Positions 43,140 through 55,386 of a stretch of 64,000 nt of DNA are shown here, piece by piece (position 1 is the first letter of the stretch; each line of letters opens with the position of its first letter). Below the pieces are notes generated by a model that made no database searches, was not told the DNA's origin, and worked only from the letters and a program-made list of their open reading frames with translations. The DNA comes from Panax quinquefolius (Eukaryota; Streptophyta; Magnoliopsida; Apiales; Araliaceae), in contig CM035164.1 of assembly GCA_020205615.1 (NCBI GenBank), positions 120,827,767-120,891,766 of the forward strand, in the 5' to 3' direction. The position numbers and the translations under genes were made by a program.

Positions 43140-45969
43140 TGTGAGACCCCGAATTTTATGAATAAAGATTTAAATTTCTCAAAATATTTTTTAAAATATT
43201 ATGGTGTGGATTTGATATAATGTTACAGTTGTGGATAGTATTTATAAATTTTGCAAAGTAAGCAAGTGGTTATAAAATATTCGATTGGTCGGGGAATATT
43301 CGTTTTAACATGGAATATTGTACGACGGCACAATTATTTGTGGACCCCACAACGGAAGTATTGTCGTAGTTAGAAAACGATAAAATTATCTTTCTATAAA
43401 AATAACGGTGGAGGTGTTACCGTTAAAACTGTTGAATTACCCGGTAGTAAAAGTACAGTAATACGCATGGTTGCATAGTAGCACACGATATTGATTATTG
43501 ATGCTTACGTGAGAAGTCACTCAGCTTATACTCAATTATTACTACATGAATTATCAGATCATATCTCTCTCATATTATTGATTCAATTATTGTTAAAGAT
43601 CATCTCGCATAATATGATATATTATTAAATCAATAATTGAGACGACAAAGTTATTCATATTATCATTTGCAATATTGACAATGTCTAGAAGTTCTTTCAA
43701 TGAGAGGTTTGGTCACCTAATTGCGCGCCAATAAGGGAAAATCCTTATCGAAAAGCCCCCTCTTTCCTGGGAACGACCTGGTTGTTAAATATTATGAATT
43801 ATAATATTAATGATGAATAAGTTCGCGTTGATTAAAGATGAATTTTATAGTTCTATTGTGTTGGAATTATTTGTGTTAGTGGAAATCGACATTTGTTTCG
43901 ATAATAATTGATATCTGGTGGTTATATTGTTCAATCGGGTATTCGGGGCACTTTTCGTGTCAGAGTACTATTCACGAGTTACTATTCACGAGTTACTATT
44001 CATGAGTTACTATTCACGAGTTACTATTTATGAGTTACTATTCACGAGTTACTATTCACGGGTACTATTCACCCATAAAATATATTTGTTTTCGGTCCAA
44101 ATCATTTTTGGGTACAATATCATTCCATGAGGAGATGTTCTAATTTTTCAGACCGTTGGTTGAAGATATAATAGTAAATCAATATGGACCACTGGTGGAA
44201 AGTTATAATAGTAAATCAATATGGATCATTTGTTTAAAAGTTTTAATAAGTAAATCAAGATGATGGACCGCTGATTTAAGTTTTAATAGTAAACCATATG
44301 GACCGTCCCATTTAAAAGTAAATCAATCTGGACCGTTTCATGAATTAGTTACTATTCACCCATTCTCCTATAAATGAAGCTCATTCCTTCATTATTTCTT
44401 ACAATTCACGTAAACTCTAGAGAGAGAAACTATAGAGAGAAAGAAGAAAAGTATTCTACTACTTTACTACTCCAATATCCAATTTCTTCTAAGGTAAGGG
44501 GTATTATTCTTTCATATTCATGAAGAGAACTATTTTTCTTTCAATACTCGTAAGGGATATTATTTGTTGTACTCGTAAGGGAGATTATTTGTTGTACTCG
44601 TAAGGGGTATTATTTCTTTCTTATTCATGAAGAGAACTTCTGTTATTCCATTATTTATTATTTCGTTGGAATAACTCAGATACGCTGCTACCCTATACTT
44701 GGTGAAATTCTTCATTATTCCATTCTTTATCATTATGTTGAATAACTCGTCTGTCACGGGCAAGTATCGCATACATGGTGAAATTCTTCTTACATTATTC
44801 TATTCTTTATTATTCTGTTGGAACATCCTGTCTGTGCGTTTATGCCGGACCTGGTTCCATTATTTATTATTCTTCATTTAATATCCTCGCCATTTACGCC
44901 TTGGGACTGGTTCCATTATTTATTATTTCTCTTTGGAATATCATATGCATGCGGCGCTTATGCCGGACCGGTTCCATTATTTATTATTCTGTTGGGAATA
45001 ACTCGTCATGCATGCGATCTATCGCATTTACGGTGAATCCTTCATTATTCCATTCTTTATTATTACATTGGAATAACTTGTCTATGTGGATTACCACATG
45101 CATGGTGAATGATCCTTCGTATTCATTCCTTATTAAATTGTGGAAATGATCTGTCTACGTGGATTACCGTATGGCGGGCAAAAATCCATTTACAGTTTCA
45201 TATATTCTATTATACTCAGTTAGTTAAAGCTTTGGCTTCTATACTCCATGAAATTAGTGGAATATCCTTGATATTTACGATTCATCCATTATCTTTTCAT
45301 GGAAATATTCTTCTGAGCATTCTTGAATTTTACTCCACAAAGCAGTATCATGTTGACAATTTGGATGTTATTGAGTTCAGGATAAATTAATTTATAAATC
45401 TTTAAAATTTATTCTTGAACTTGTTTTATTGAATTATTATGTCATTATCATCATCCTCATGCTTATATTGTGATGAAAGTCATCTTTGGCTTACGTGCAT
45501 AGATGACTTGGGATGATTATGACCAGGGATTATTTGGTATAATGATGACCGTAATGTGACGAATGATGTGGTAAAAGTCCTCATTGGTCTGTAGTTCATT
45601 GGTGGACAGTTGTTGGTATGATTATGACCAGGGATTATTCGGTATAGTCATGACCATTGATGATTACATAAATATCCTTGGCCGTGGAGCAGGGATGATT
45701 CGATTTTATTTATTAAGCTGAGTCTTAGCGATAAAGTTGATGAAAAACTTTTTAAATCATAGAAGATAGTAGATTTTATACATTACTTGACTCTTCTAAT
45801 GGATTGCTTGATCTGCTGCAATTAAACTTGTTGTCTATTATATTCTATCAGTTTAACATTGTTGAAGGCAAATGATAATTCATTATGCATTATCTTAGTC
45901 ATAATATTTCTTACTGGGCTAGTTGAGCTCACCCTTTTGCTTTCATTGTTCTGTTTTGGGGGCGTCACA
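43140..45969 (+). mobile_element. Solo LTR, plus orientation, with target duplication
   Basis: Starts TGTGAGACCCCG and ends GGGGGCGTCACA. The five bases CTTTT at 43135-43139 recur at 45970-45974. It has no interior, so it is the product of LTR-LTR recombination. TATA variant at 44368-44377 and donor-like AAG|GTAAGG at 44491-44499. Seven to eight copies of a 14-bp unit lie at 43966-44072 and GGAATA-centred repeats at 44640-45170. About 250 bp normally found before the LTR end is missing. Confidence 0.85.
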
Positions 45970-45974
45970 CTTTT

Positions 45975-46776
45975 CCTCTGTTCACTCCTCACCATGTTTC
46001 AATTCCTCCCTTCTTGTCTCTCCTTCTCCGTCTCCGAGGGACACTATCAACTTATTTATTGAAGCATCTACAAAAGAAAACTATTAAAACTATTTAACTG
46101 CAATGAAGAACCAATGGAATTTATAAAGTTAAATTAGTATTTTTGACCATAAAAATGAATCATGTTTACAAGAAATCAAATTTAGTTCATTTTGAAGAAC
46201 ATAAAATAAAGTTCATCAAATTTCAGCACAAATACACATTGTAGACATGAACCCGACCACTTAATAAATCCTAAAATACAGAAGCTCAAGTACATGCTCA
46301 TTAATTTTGTTGATAGGATCTGGAAGAAAGTGCCCCCAATGTAGTATCTATTAGTAACCCTAAAAAGTCACCTCACAAGGTTTTCTTCAATCTAACTCGT
46401 ATTTTTGATTGGTGATAAAGGATCAAGACTATTCACATGAGGGACACTATCGGCTTGTTTGTGCTTTTTTGGCTCACGGCTCTCCTCCTCCATAGCCTTT
46501 AATTTGTTCTTTATAGCAACAATTTTAGCACTTTGAGGCTTTTCTCCTGAACAACTACCAATAAAGCCAGGTCTCACCACCGCCCCTTCTTTCTCCTCTC
46601 CCATAACTACCTTTTGTTCAACAAAACGAAATACTAGGTGGGTTTAAAGAGAGAAAATGGATTTAATAAAAATGGGTGTAGAGGGAGAAAATAGATTTGA
46701 ATTTTTGGGTAAATTTTTTTTATCCAAGTGTCAATCTCCACAGCCACGTTAATCTAGGTGGCAAGTCCGTTAACGA
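45975..46776. other. Non-retroelement island between insertions
   Basis: About 0.8 kb with no LTR similarity. With the duplicated CTTTT removed, it joins the 20-odd bases at 43116-43139, so it is the host sequence into which the solo LTR and element 4 inserted. It contains the short reading frame at 46392-46604 on the minus strand. Confidence 0.5.
46392..46604 (-). CDS. Unrecognised short frame, possible gene fragment
   Basis: From a true ATG (46604) it encodes 70 residues beginning MGEEKEGAVVRPGFIGSCSG, with a Lys-rich centre (AIKNKLKAMEEESREPKKHK) that could be a short helix or nuclear signal. The composition is hydrophilic and protein-like, unlike the surrounding AT-rich DNA. I do not recognise the family. 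It may be the first exon of a broken gene, since element 4 inserted about 175 bases upstream of its ATG, or it may be chance. Confidence 0.3.
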   Translation of the reverse strand: MGEEKEGAVVRPGFIGSCSGEKPQSAKIVAIKNKLKAMEEESREPKKHKQADSVPHVNSLDPLSPIKNTS

Positions 46777-46780
46777 CAAG

Positions 46781-49285
46781 TGTAAAACCCCAACTTTTTG
46801 AATAAAGATGAATTTTCTATAAATATTATTTTTGAATATTATGGAGTGAAAATGATATAATGTTATAGTTGTGGGTAATATTTATAAATTTTGCAAAGTA
46901 CGCAAGTTGTTATATATAATATTCGATTGGTGGGGAATATTCGCTTTTAACAGGAATATTCAGATAACTAAGACAATCATTGGTGGACCCTACAACGGAA
47001 TTATTGTTTAAATGAGAAGACGACAAAAAAATACTTTATGAAAATAATCTACAGAAGTTTTACCGCTAACTGCTGAAACACCCTAGATAAAAGAATGCAT
47101 ATGTCTGGCGTCGATAGTTGCATAGTACACTGCGATTAATTATTGATGCTTACGTGAGAAGTCACTCAATTTTGTTCAATTATTGCTATAGTAATTGTTG
47201 TAAATTTTACTTATTTTATAGACCCCTATTTACCCATTTTTTTCAAAATAATCGGTAGGAACTTATTCAGTATAAATATTATGATGGGATCCACATGTGA
47301 TGGTGATTTGTGGGTGGAGGGAACATACGGGGCCCACGATTGAAGAAGGAAATATGGGGGGAGAGGAAAAATGTAGAGATTTGTAGGGTGGGGGTTAGTT
47401 TTTTTGTTTGTTTCAATTATAAACATGTGTTTATATATTTATATATTATAAAAAATTTATTTTATATGTTTTTGTTAAAAATTGGACGCCCGATATTCGC
47501 TTTCTTCCGCTTGTGTGATTTTCGTCAAAACATTATTATGCGCAAAAATCGTGAATTATTTTTCTAAATAGTATCCCTTCCATTCTCCTATAAATAGAAG
47601 CTCATTCCTTCATTATTTTCTTACGAATTCACTGAAACTCTAGAGAGATAAACGATAGAGAGAAAGAAGAAAAGTATTCTGCTACTTAACTACTCTTATA
47701 TTTAGTTTCTTTTACGGTAAGGGATATTATTCTTTTGTATTCATGAGGAGAACTTCTGTTATTCCATTCCTTATTATTCTGTTGGAATAAGCTGTATACG
47801 CGGGCTACCCTATACTTGGTGACATTCTTCTATTATTCCATCTTTACTATTCTGTTGGAATATCCTCGTCACATGCATTTTACGGGACCGATTCCGCCTT
47901 TTATTATTATTCTCGCTGGAATATCCTGTGCTGCAATGCGTTTCTGTACTTAGAACTCGATTCCGCCTTTTTTATTATTCTCATTGGAATATTCTCGTTC
48001 ATGCGTTTTTACCGGACCGGTTCCGCTCTTTATTATTATTCGTTGAATAACTCGCCTATGCGAATTACCGCATGCATGGTGATTTCGTTGTTATTCCATT
48101 CTTTATTATTCTCATTGAACATCCCGTCTTGGCGCGTAATTTCACCGACCGTTCTCGTTATTTAGTATTCGATGGAGTAACTGCCTATGCGCAAGTACCG
48201 CATGCATGGTGATTTCTTTTGTTATTCCATTCTTTATTATACTCACCGGTTAAAGTTTTGACTTCTATACTCCATGAAAATTGTGGAATATCCTCGATAA
48301 TTGCGGCTTCATCCAAAGATCTTTTCATGGAAATATTTTTCTCGAGCATTCTTGAATTTTACTCTACAAAGTAGTATCATGTTGACAATTTGGACGTTAT
48401 TGGTTCTTGGACAAATTAATTCTTGAACTTGTTTTATTGAATTCTTATATCATTGTCATCATCCTCATATTTATATTTTTTGAAAGTCATCTACGGGCCC
48501 AGTAGTGCATAGATGGACTTGGGTATGATTATGACCGAGGATTATTCGGTGTAATCATGACCGTAATGTTACAAATGATGTGGTAAAAGTCTTCATTGGC
48601 CCGTAGTGCATTGATGGACAGTTGTTGGCATGATCATGACCATTAATGAATACACAAATATTCTTGGCCCGTAGTGCATGAATAATTGTGGTCGTGATAC
48701 TAAAGAATATCCTTGGCCATAGTGAAGGGGTGATTCGATGATGTGGATTATTTATTGTCGAGTCCCAAATGATAAAAGTGATGAAAAACCTTTAAATCAT
48801 AAAAGATAGTAGATTTTATTCTCTACTTGACTCTTTTAATGGATTGCTTGTTCACTCAAGCTTAAACTTGATGTTTGTTATATTGTATCAATTTAACATC
48901 ATGTTTAAGGCTAATGATAATTTATTCGCATTATCTTAGTCATAATATTTCTTCTTGGGCTAGTTGAGCCCACTCTTTCTTTCACCGTTCTCTTCGTGAA
49001 ATGAGAATATAGTTGGGACGAGCCTCGGGAACCGGAGTGATGGTCCTAGATGGTGCATTAGTAGTCCTCACTATTCATTCGGTGAAATAGTGTGATAATA
49101 ATTGTAATGAGGACTCTTTTTGAGTTTGTATACTCTCTAGTAGACAATATTTGTATTCAAACTCACAGTTTATGTTTTGTCGTATTGTACACCCATAAAT
49201 GTATTATTAAGTTGTATTTGAATTACATACTATGTATCTGGCGACTCAAGATGGGTGATGTATACCTAATTTTGGGGGCATCACA
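46781..49285 (+). repeat. Element 4, 5' LTR
   Basis: Starts TGTAAAACCCCAAC and ends TTGGGGGCATCACA. TATA box at 47588-47597 and donor-like ACG|GTAAGG at 47714-47722. It has a tandem series of about 65-75 bp units around TATTCTGTTGGAATA and CCGGACCG at 47760-48250, and the CCCGTAGTGCAT repeats at 48490-48740. It belongs to the same subfamily as 56818-59307, distinguishable from the LTRs at 33070-38328. Confidence 0.88.
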
Positions 49286-49288
49286 GGT

Positions 49289-49300
49289 TGGTATCAAAGC
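49289..49300 (+). other. Primer-binding site, element 4
   Basis: TGGTATCAAAGC, three bases after the LTR end; one mismatch to the initiator tRNA-Met complement, the same variant as in element 2. Confidence 0.85.
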
Positions 49301-49470
49301 TTAGGGATATGATCCTCGGCTAAGATATGAGACTAGAACTAGGAGGGAGAGACGGGAATTCCTTCGCTAGTATGACCTACTTAAATTTATTTTGTATTTA
49401 AATTGGTTGGTCGAGTTTAGAGATAATATGTTACACGTCAACTAACCCTTGTTTTGTGGCGATCTCGAAA

Positions 49471-50600
49471 ATGACATCCGAGAATGTTGAGAATAGCAAT
49501 TGAGCACAAGAGACCGCTGAGTCTCCACATATCAATAATCGTGGATAATGTGCATCAGGAAGGCGACAATCCTCATGCAAATAATAACACGGACCAAATG
49601 ATGAATGATGGATTGTTCAGAGGCTTTATGCAATTCATGAAATATCAGGCGAGAGCGGCTCCTGTCCAAAATGTAGGTGGAAACATCGCAAACTCTCTGA
49701 CGGGTCACCGCTAAAATGCTTCAAGGAGCCGGGACCACCGGAGTTTATTGGAGAGCCAAAACCACTTAAGGCGGAAGCATGGATAAAGCAGATCACCAAG
49801 ATATTTGATGTCACGGGATGCTCCGAGGAGCAAAGGTTCCTTCGCCACCTTCATGTTATATGAAGAGGCGACATGGTGGGAATCAGAAAAGCATCTACCG
49901 ACTGACGCACTTAAGATGTCTTGAGAGAAGTTCCAAGAGCTATTCAATGACAAGTACTTTCCCGAGAGTAATCGTCACATGAAAGAAGTGGAATTTATCA
50001 AATTGGAACAAAACAATATGACCGTTCGCAATACGAGGCTAAATTTGCGGAGTTATCCAGGTTTGCATCCCATTTGGTCGATAATGAGGAGCGAATGACG
50101 CGAATGTTTTTAAGAGGTTTGAAACCGGAGATACGTCAATATCTTATTTCTCATAAACTGTGTTTGTACTCAGATGTTGTAAATAGGGCTCAGTTATTGG
50201 AGCGCGATAACAAGTCAACGCAACCAAGAGAAAGCAGTCGGCAGCATGAAAATACCAGTGGTATTAGTTATAGAAATGGTGACAACAAACGTGGAGGGAA
50301 TCAACATGCCAGAAATGGTAACCACTTCGGTGGTAATCATGGACAAGACAGTAAAAATGGAAATTTCAAGAAACGGAGATTCAACAATGATGGAAGGACG
50401 TCAGCACCAGCACCCATTGTTAAGGAAGGAGAACGACCACCTATCATATGCTTCAAATGCGGAGGGAGGACACATCACCAAAACTGCAGCGATGTCATTC
50501 CAAAGCATGTTATAATTGTGGAAGAGAAGGTCACTTAGCCGATTATGTCATTCACCAAAGACAAGTTCAGCCAGGATGGAGGCACCAAAAGCCATCCCAG
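49471..50600 (+). pseudogene. Element 4 gag pseudogene
   Basis: The ancestral ATG at 49471 (MTSENVENSN) meets a stop after ten codons. The sequence continues in other frames: HQEGDNPHANNNTDQMMNDG, MQFMKYQARAAPVQN, then AEAWIKQITKIFDVTGCSEE. The clean frame 50074-50538 carries MVDNEERMTRMFLRGLKPEI, LLERDNKSTQPRESS, an Asn/Gly-rich basic linker and a damaged zinc knuckle (CFKCGG). A second knuckle (CYNCGREGH) is in another frame. It is parallel to the gag of element 3 throughout. Confidence 0.8.
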
Positions 50601-50639
50601 AAAAGTCAAAGCCAGTAGTGCAAGGGAGAGCGTTTGTTG

Positions 50640-51355
50640 TGGCCTCCCAGAAAGCAAGAAACCCGAATGATGTCATCACGGGTTAGCTTATCATAATCTC
50701 TAGCGAAGTCTATACCTTATTTTATACCGGTTCTACCCATTCTTTTATTTCTCCTACTTGCGCTTAACGATTAAATTTGACTCCGGAGAAATTAGACTTT
50801 GACTTATCTATAGAAACTCCGTTGGGAGAAACCTTCATTACATCCACTGTTTATAAGTCTTGTTTGGTTCAAGTTGGTACCCACACATTACCTGTCGATC
50901 TTATTTCATTAAAAATACTTGCATTTGACGTAATTCTAGGGATTGATTGGTTAACTACTCATCATGCAAAAATTGATTATTTTCGTAAGATTGTTAGCTT
51001 TCATATTCCTAACCAATCTGTTATGCAAATTCAAGCCACCAAACCATTAAAATCAATCACTGTCATCTCAAGCCATAAAGCTATTTGTTTATTGAAAAAC
51101 GGATGTCAAGCTTTCTTAGCTCATGTCACGGATCTAAACAAAAATACGTCAGTTTTGAATGATATTTCTATTGTTAATGAATTTCCTGAAGAACTTCCTG
51201 GCCTACCCCCAGAGCGTGAAATTGAATTTTGTATCGACCTTGAACCTAGTACAAAACCTATTTCCAAAGCCCCATATCGAATGGCTCCTATTGAACTTCG
51301 TGAGTTAAAGACCCAACTACGTGAATTGTTAGACATCGGTTTCATTCGGCCCTAG
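50640..51355 (+). pseudogene. Element 4 protease and RT N-terminal region
   Basis: The protease loop near 50719-50740 reads FYTGSTHSFIS: the catalytic Asp of DTGS is replaced by Tyr. From 50777 the frame is open for 192 codons through FDVILGIDWLTTHHAKIDYF and on to EFPEELPGLPPEREIEFCID and APYRMAPIELRELKTQLREL, the standard lead-in to reverse transcriptase. It ends at a stop after GFIRP. Its protease matches element 1 but not element 3. Confidence 0.82.
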
Positions 51356-51778
51356 TACTTCTCCTTGGGGTGCTTCGCTCTATTCGTGAAAAAGATAGAT
51401 GGGAGTATATGACTTTGTATTGATTATCGGAGTTGAATCATGTCACCATCAAAAAAAAAGGTACCTATTGCCACGTATTGATGACCTGTTTGACCAACAG
51501 CAAAGAGCCAAATTCTTTTCAAAGATTGATCTTCGTTCGGATATCACCAATTGAAGATTAGAACCGATGACATTCCAAAGACGACTTTTCGTAACTCCTA
51601 TGACGGGCATTATGAATTCCTAGTCATGTCCTTTGGATCGACTAATGCTCCTCGCCGCCTTCATGGATATGATGAACCGAGTATTCAAGGAATATTTGGA
51701 TCACTTTGTGGTCGTCTTTATTGATGACATCCTTATTTATTCCAAAAGCCGTGAAGATCATGAGCAACTCTTGAGGCT
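51356..51778 (+). pseudogene. Element 4 reverse transcriptase, first part
   Basis: Broken frames give [39 protein letters not shown] and the catalytic [20 protein letters not shown] (about 51714-51773). Several indels and stops lie between the motifs. The sequence is interrupted at 51778 by the nested LTR and resumes at 54495. Confidence 0.82.
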
Positions 51779-54489
51779 TGTGACGCACCCAAAATAGGTA
51801 TACATCACCTATTCTGAGTTGTCAATACATGGTACAGAAACAACTACAACTTTATTATTACAACAATAAAACTGTGAATTTGAATACAAATATTATCTTC
51901 TAGACAATATCTATACTCAAATAAATCCTCATCACATTTATTGATACATTATTTTATAAAAATGGTGAGGACTACTAAACAACTCTCTCAAGAATCTTCA
52001 TTCCATACCCCGACTAGTACTCGCTACATTCTCGCCTCCTGAGAAGAAAAATGGAACAACAAGGAAAAAGGGTGAGCTCAACTAGCCCAGTAAAGAATAT
52101 TATGACTAAGATAATATACAACAAATTATCGTTAGTCTCCAACAGGAAAAATCTAATAGAATACAATAGACAACCGCTTTAAATCAATCTTCGCAATGAA
52201 ATAATAATTCATTAGAAGAGTTAAGTAGAGAATGCAAACTACTATCTTCTATATATGAATTTAAAAGTCCATCGTCGATATTTTATCCTCAACAACATCA
52301 ATCAATATATATCTCGAATCAAATATTCATCTTTGCACTACAAAAGTCAAAGATATTTATCGATTAATCATGTTCATCTAAACACTGCTCATCTTTGCAC
52401 TACTGTACCCAAAGATATTCTTCGAAATCATTCATCTTTTTGCACTACAAAGCCAAAGATATTCAATAATATCATCATTTAAGACCGAGGATGATGAAAA
52501 TATTTTAAAGAAACGAATCCAATGAAACAAAATGACAAGGATTAAGGATTAAGGATTCGTACTTTATTTTATCCATGTTCAAAAAAATACCTCAAAATAA
52601 TCATAATGGTGTAAAATTCAAGAATGATCAAAACATGGATACAATCAAAGCTAGTATCCGAATAGATATTTTGGACAAAAGAAGAAATTTCATTTTTCTA
52701 TTGAATAATTAAGTCGATATCGTGAATAGTGCCGTATACGTGAATAGTAACTCACACACCAAAAGATAGAAATTCCACAAAAAACATCTTCACGCTTCAT
52801 GAATAGTACTTTTCGTGAATAAGAACTCGTGAATAAGAACTCATGAATAGAAACTCGTGAATAAGAACTCATGAATAAGTAACCCCGACATGAAAAAGTT
52901 CCAAATTTGAAAAAAGTTCCAACCAATATTTCAAAGATAATGATATTGAAGAAATAATATCATTTGAGAAGAAAATAACATCCCTTACCTCGAAAGATCA
53001 AGATTTCTAAATTTGAAACACCTGATATAGGCTATTACTTGACTTGCACCGTATAGCAATACTCAAAGTATACTCAAAATACTCACAAGAATACGCCGAT
53101 AATATAGAGAGAAAACTTCAGCTTCGTGTGATTTTCAATTCTAACCTAAGCACCCTATTTATAGAAATTCTAGAACACCAAAGCAGAAAAATTTAATAAA
53201 TTAATAATAAATTTCCTACACATGCCTAGAATATGATTTCAGCCATCAAACACATGCCACATTCTAGAAAAAGTAAGAAAAACGTTTTTCTAATTTTAAA
53301 TATTTTAAACTTCCAAAAATCAATTATTTTGAGCTTCTAACTTCAATAATTCATAATAAATAGCCCTTTCATCAGAAAATTCAATCTCATGGGTTTTTAT
53401 AGGAAATTCAATTCTCTACAACTTTGCGAAGAAAGCTTTTCCAAATTCCAAATAGAAATTGACCAAAATCCACAAATCCAAGCGATTTTACGTGCTATAA
53501 TCAAATTTCAACCAATAAATGGGGTCCAATTTACATGTTTAACATGTTTTAAACATTTATTGCAACAAAAATACTCTTCCTCCTTGTATACTCATATATC
53601 CCACATTCGTTGTAAAAAATATCACCGTTATTATATTATTAAAATATAATAATATATTTAAATGAATTATTTTATCGTAAAAAGATAAAATTTCAATTTT
53701 CAACAATTGTCACATTAAAAATTTTCTCCATCTATATCCACATAAAATCAATATTTTCCTCATCATATGAATCAATAATTAATTATTCACAAATAATATT
53801 ACGAGAATCACAATATCGACAACCGTGCGCCTTCTAGAAAGAGGGGCTTTCCAATAAGAATTTCTCCTTCTTGGCGCAAGCAATTAGGTGACCAAACCTC
53901 TCCTTAGATGTAACTTTCTAGACATTGCCAATAATGTTATCTAATAATATTATTCAGATAATATGAATTATTGCTTCGATAATGAAAAAAATCGTGTAAT
54001 GACAATTATCAAACAACAAAATAATATAAAATATCAACGCAACAATTATTAAATCAATAAAATATCGAATAAGTAATTATCGTAACCATTATTGAGTAAA
54101 GCCTTCTTACGTAAGAATCAATAATTGGTGCAATACCGCATCTTCTTGTGTTTTTAACCAACGGGTATTTTAACAAAGATAATTCAGAATAACTACGCCA
54201 GTTATTTTTAAACAACATATATTTGTGCTTTCTTCATCCAATCGCTCACATGGGCCCACATTACACACATGCTACTTGTTGCATTTAATATTCCCCCGAC
54301 AAAGATTTAATATTTCACGACCAAACGAATATTCCCAAAACAACAATGAATATTTTATAACCACTTGCTTATTTTGAAATATTTATGATCTTACCCCTAA
54401 CTATCCACATTAATCAAATCAACCCTTACTATTTCAAAATAATAAATAGAGAAAATTAAATTTCATTAATAATAAGTTGGGGTCTTACA
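51779..54489 (-). mobile_element. Nested solo LTR, minus orientation, inside element 4 RT
   Basis: Begins TGTGACGCACCC and ends GGGGTCTTACA. AGGCT at 51774-51778 is repeated at 54490-54494. Deleting the LTR and one AGGCT restores the RT frame neighbourhood (HEQLLRL before, ILQKLREYKLYAK after). Length 2711 bp; reversed TATA at 53155-53164. Its sequence is closest by eye to the LTRs of element 1. It must be younger than element 4. Confidence 0.92.
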
Positions 54490-54494
54490 AGGCT

Positions 54495-55345
54495 GATACT
54501 CCAAAAGCTTCGTGAATACAAGCTTTATGCCAAGTTGAGGAAATACGAGTTCTGGCTTGAGGAAGTAGCATTCCTTGGGCACGTGGTATCAAGTCATGGA
54601 ATATCTGTTGACCTAGGAAGATTGAAGCTATTCAAAGTCGGGAGCAACCTAAATCAAGGATCAAAGTACGTAGCTTTCTCGGCTTTAGTTGGTTATTATC
54701 TGAGATTCGTAGAAGGTTTTCTCGAATCGCTACTCCACTAACTCAAATTGACTCGGAAAGATACAAAGTTCTATTGGAGCGAGAAATGTGAGAAGAGTTT
54801 TCAAGAACTCAAGAGGAGACTCATTTCAAAGACTGCTCGACAATACCATCCGGTTCGGAGGGATTTGTCATCTACAAAGTGATGTTTCTAGCAAAGGGTT
54901 AGGATGTGTTCTCATGCAATATGGGAAAGTCATAGCCTATGCCTCACGACAACTCAAAGAATATGAGAGGAATTATCCTACTCATGATCTAGAGTTAGCA
55001 GCTGTTGTCTTCGCACTAAAGATTTGGAAGCATTATTTGTATGGGGAGAAAGTGGAGATCTTTACGGATCATAAAAGCCTCAAATATTTCTTCACTCAAA
55101 AGGAACTCAACATGCGACAATGACGTTGGCTTGAACTGTTGAAAGATTATGATCATACCATCCAATACCATCCTGGAAAAGCGAACGTGGTAGCTGACGC
55201 ATTGAGTAGAAGATCATATGCAAGTGCGAATGCGATATTGTCAACGCAAAGGCCCATTTTGTGTGACTTGCAAAGGATGGAGATAGAGTTAAAGACTCCA
55301 GGGACCCATGTGATGATGGCGAATATACGAGTAGAACGACTTTAA
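54495..55345 (+). pseudogene. Element 4 RT end and RNase H
   Basis: Resumes with LREYKLYAKLRKYEFWLEEV and [15 protein letters not shown]. The frame at 54788-55123 carries RNase [38 protein letters not shown] and [17 protein letters not shown], with the three acidic catalytic positions (Asp, Glu, Asp) retained. After one stop (55121) it continues [19 protein letters not shown], where the fourth catalytic Asp is present. RNase H removes the RNA template during cDNA synthesis. Confidence 0.87.
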
Positions 55346-55386
55346 TTGATAAAGTTAAAGCTGCTTAAGCTACAGACCTGAAGCTA

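Noticed and set aside
43966..45700. Regularly spaced repeats resembling a CRISPR array
   Set aside because: The units are tandem or near-tandem parts of retrotransposon LTRs, recur in every LTR copy, and the window is plant nuclear DNA.
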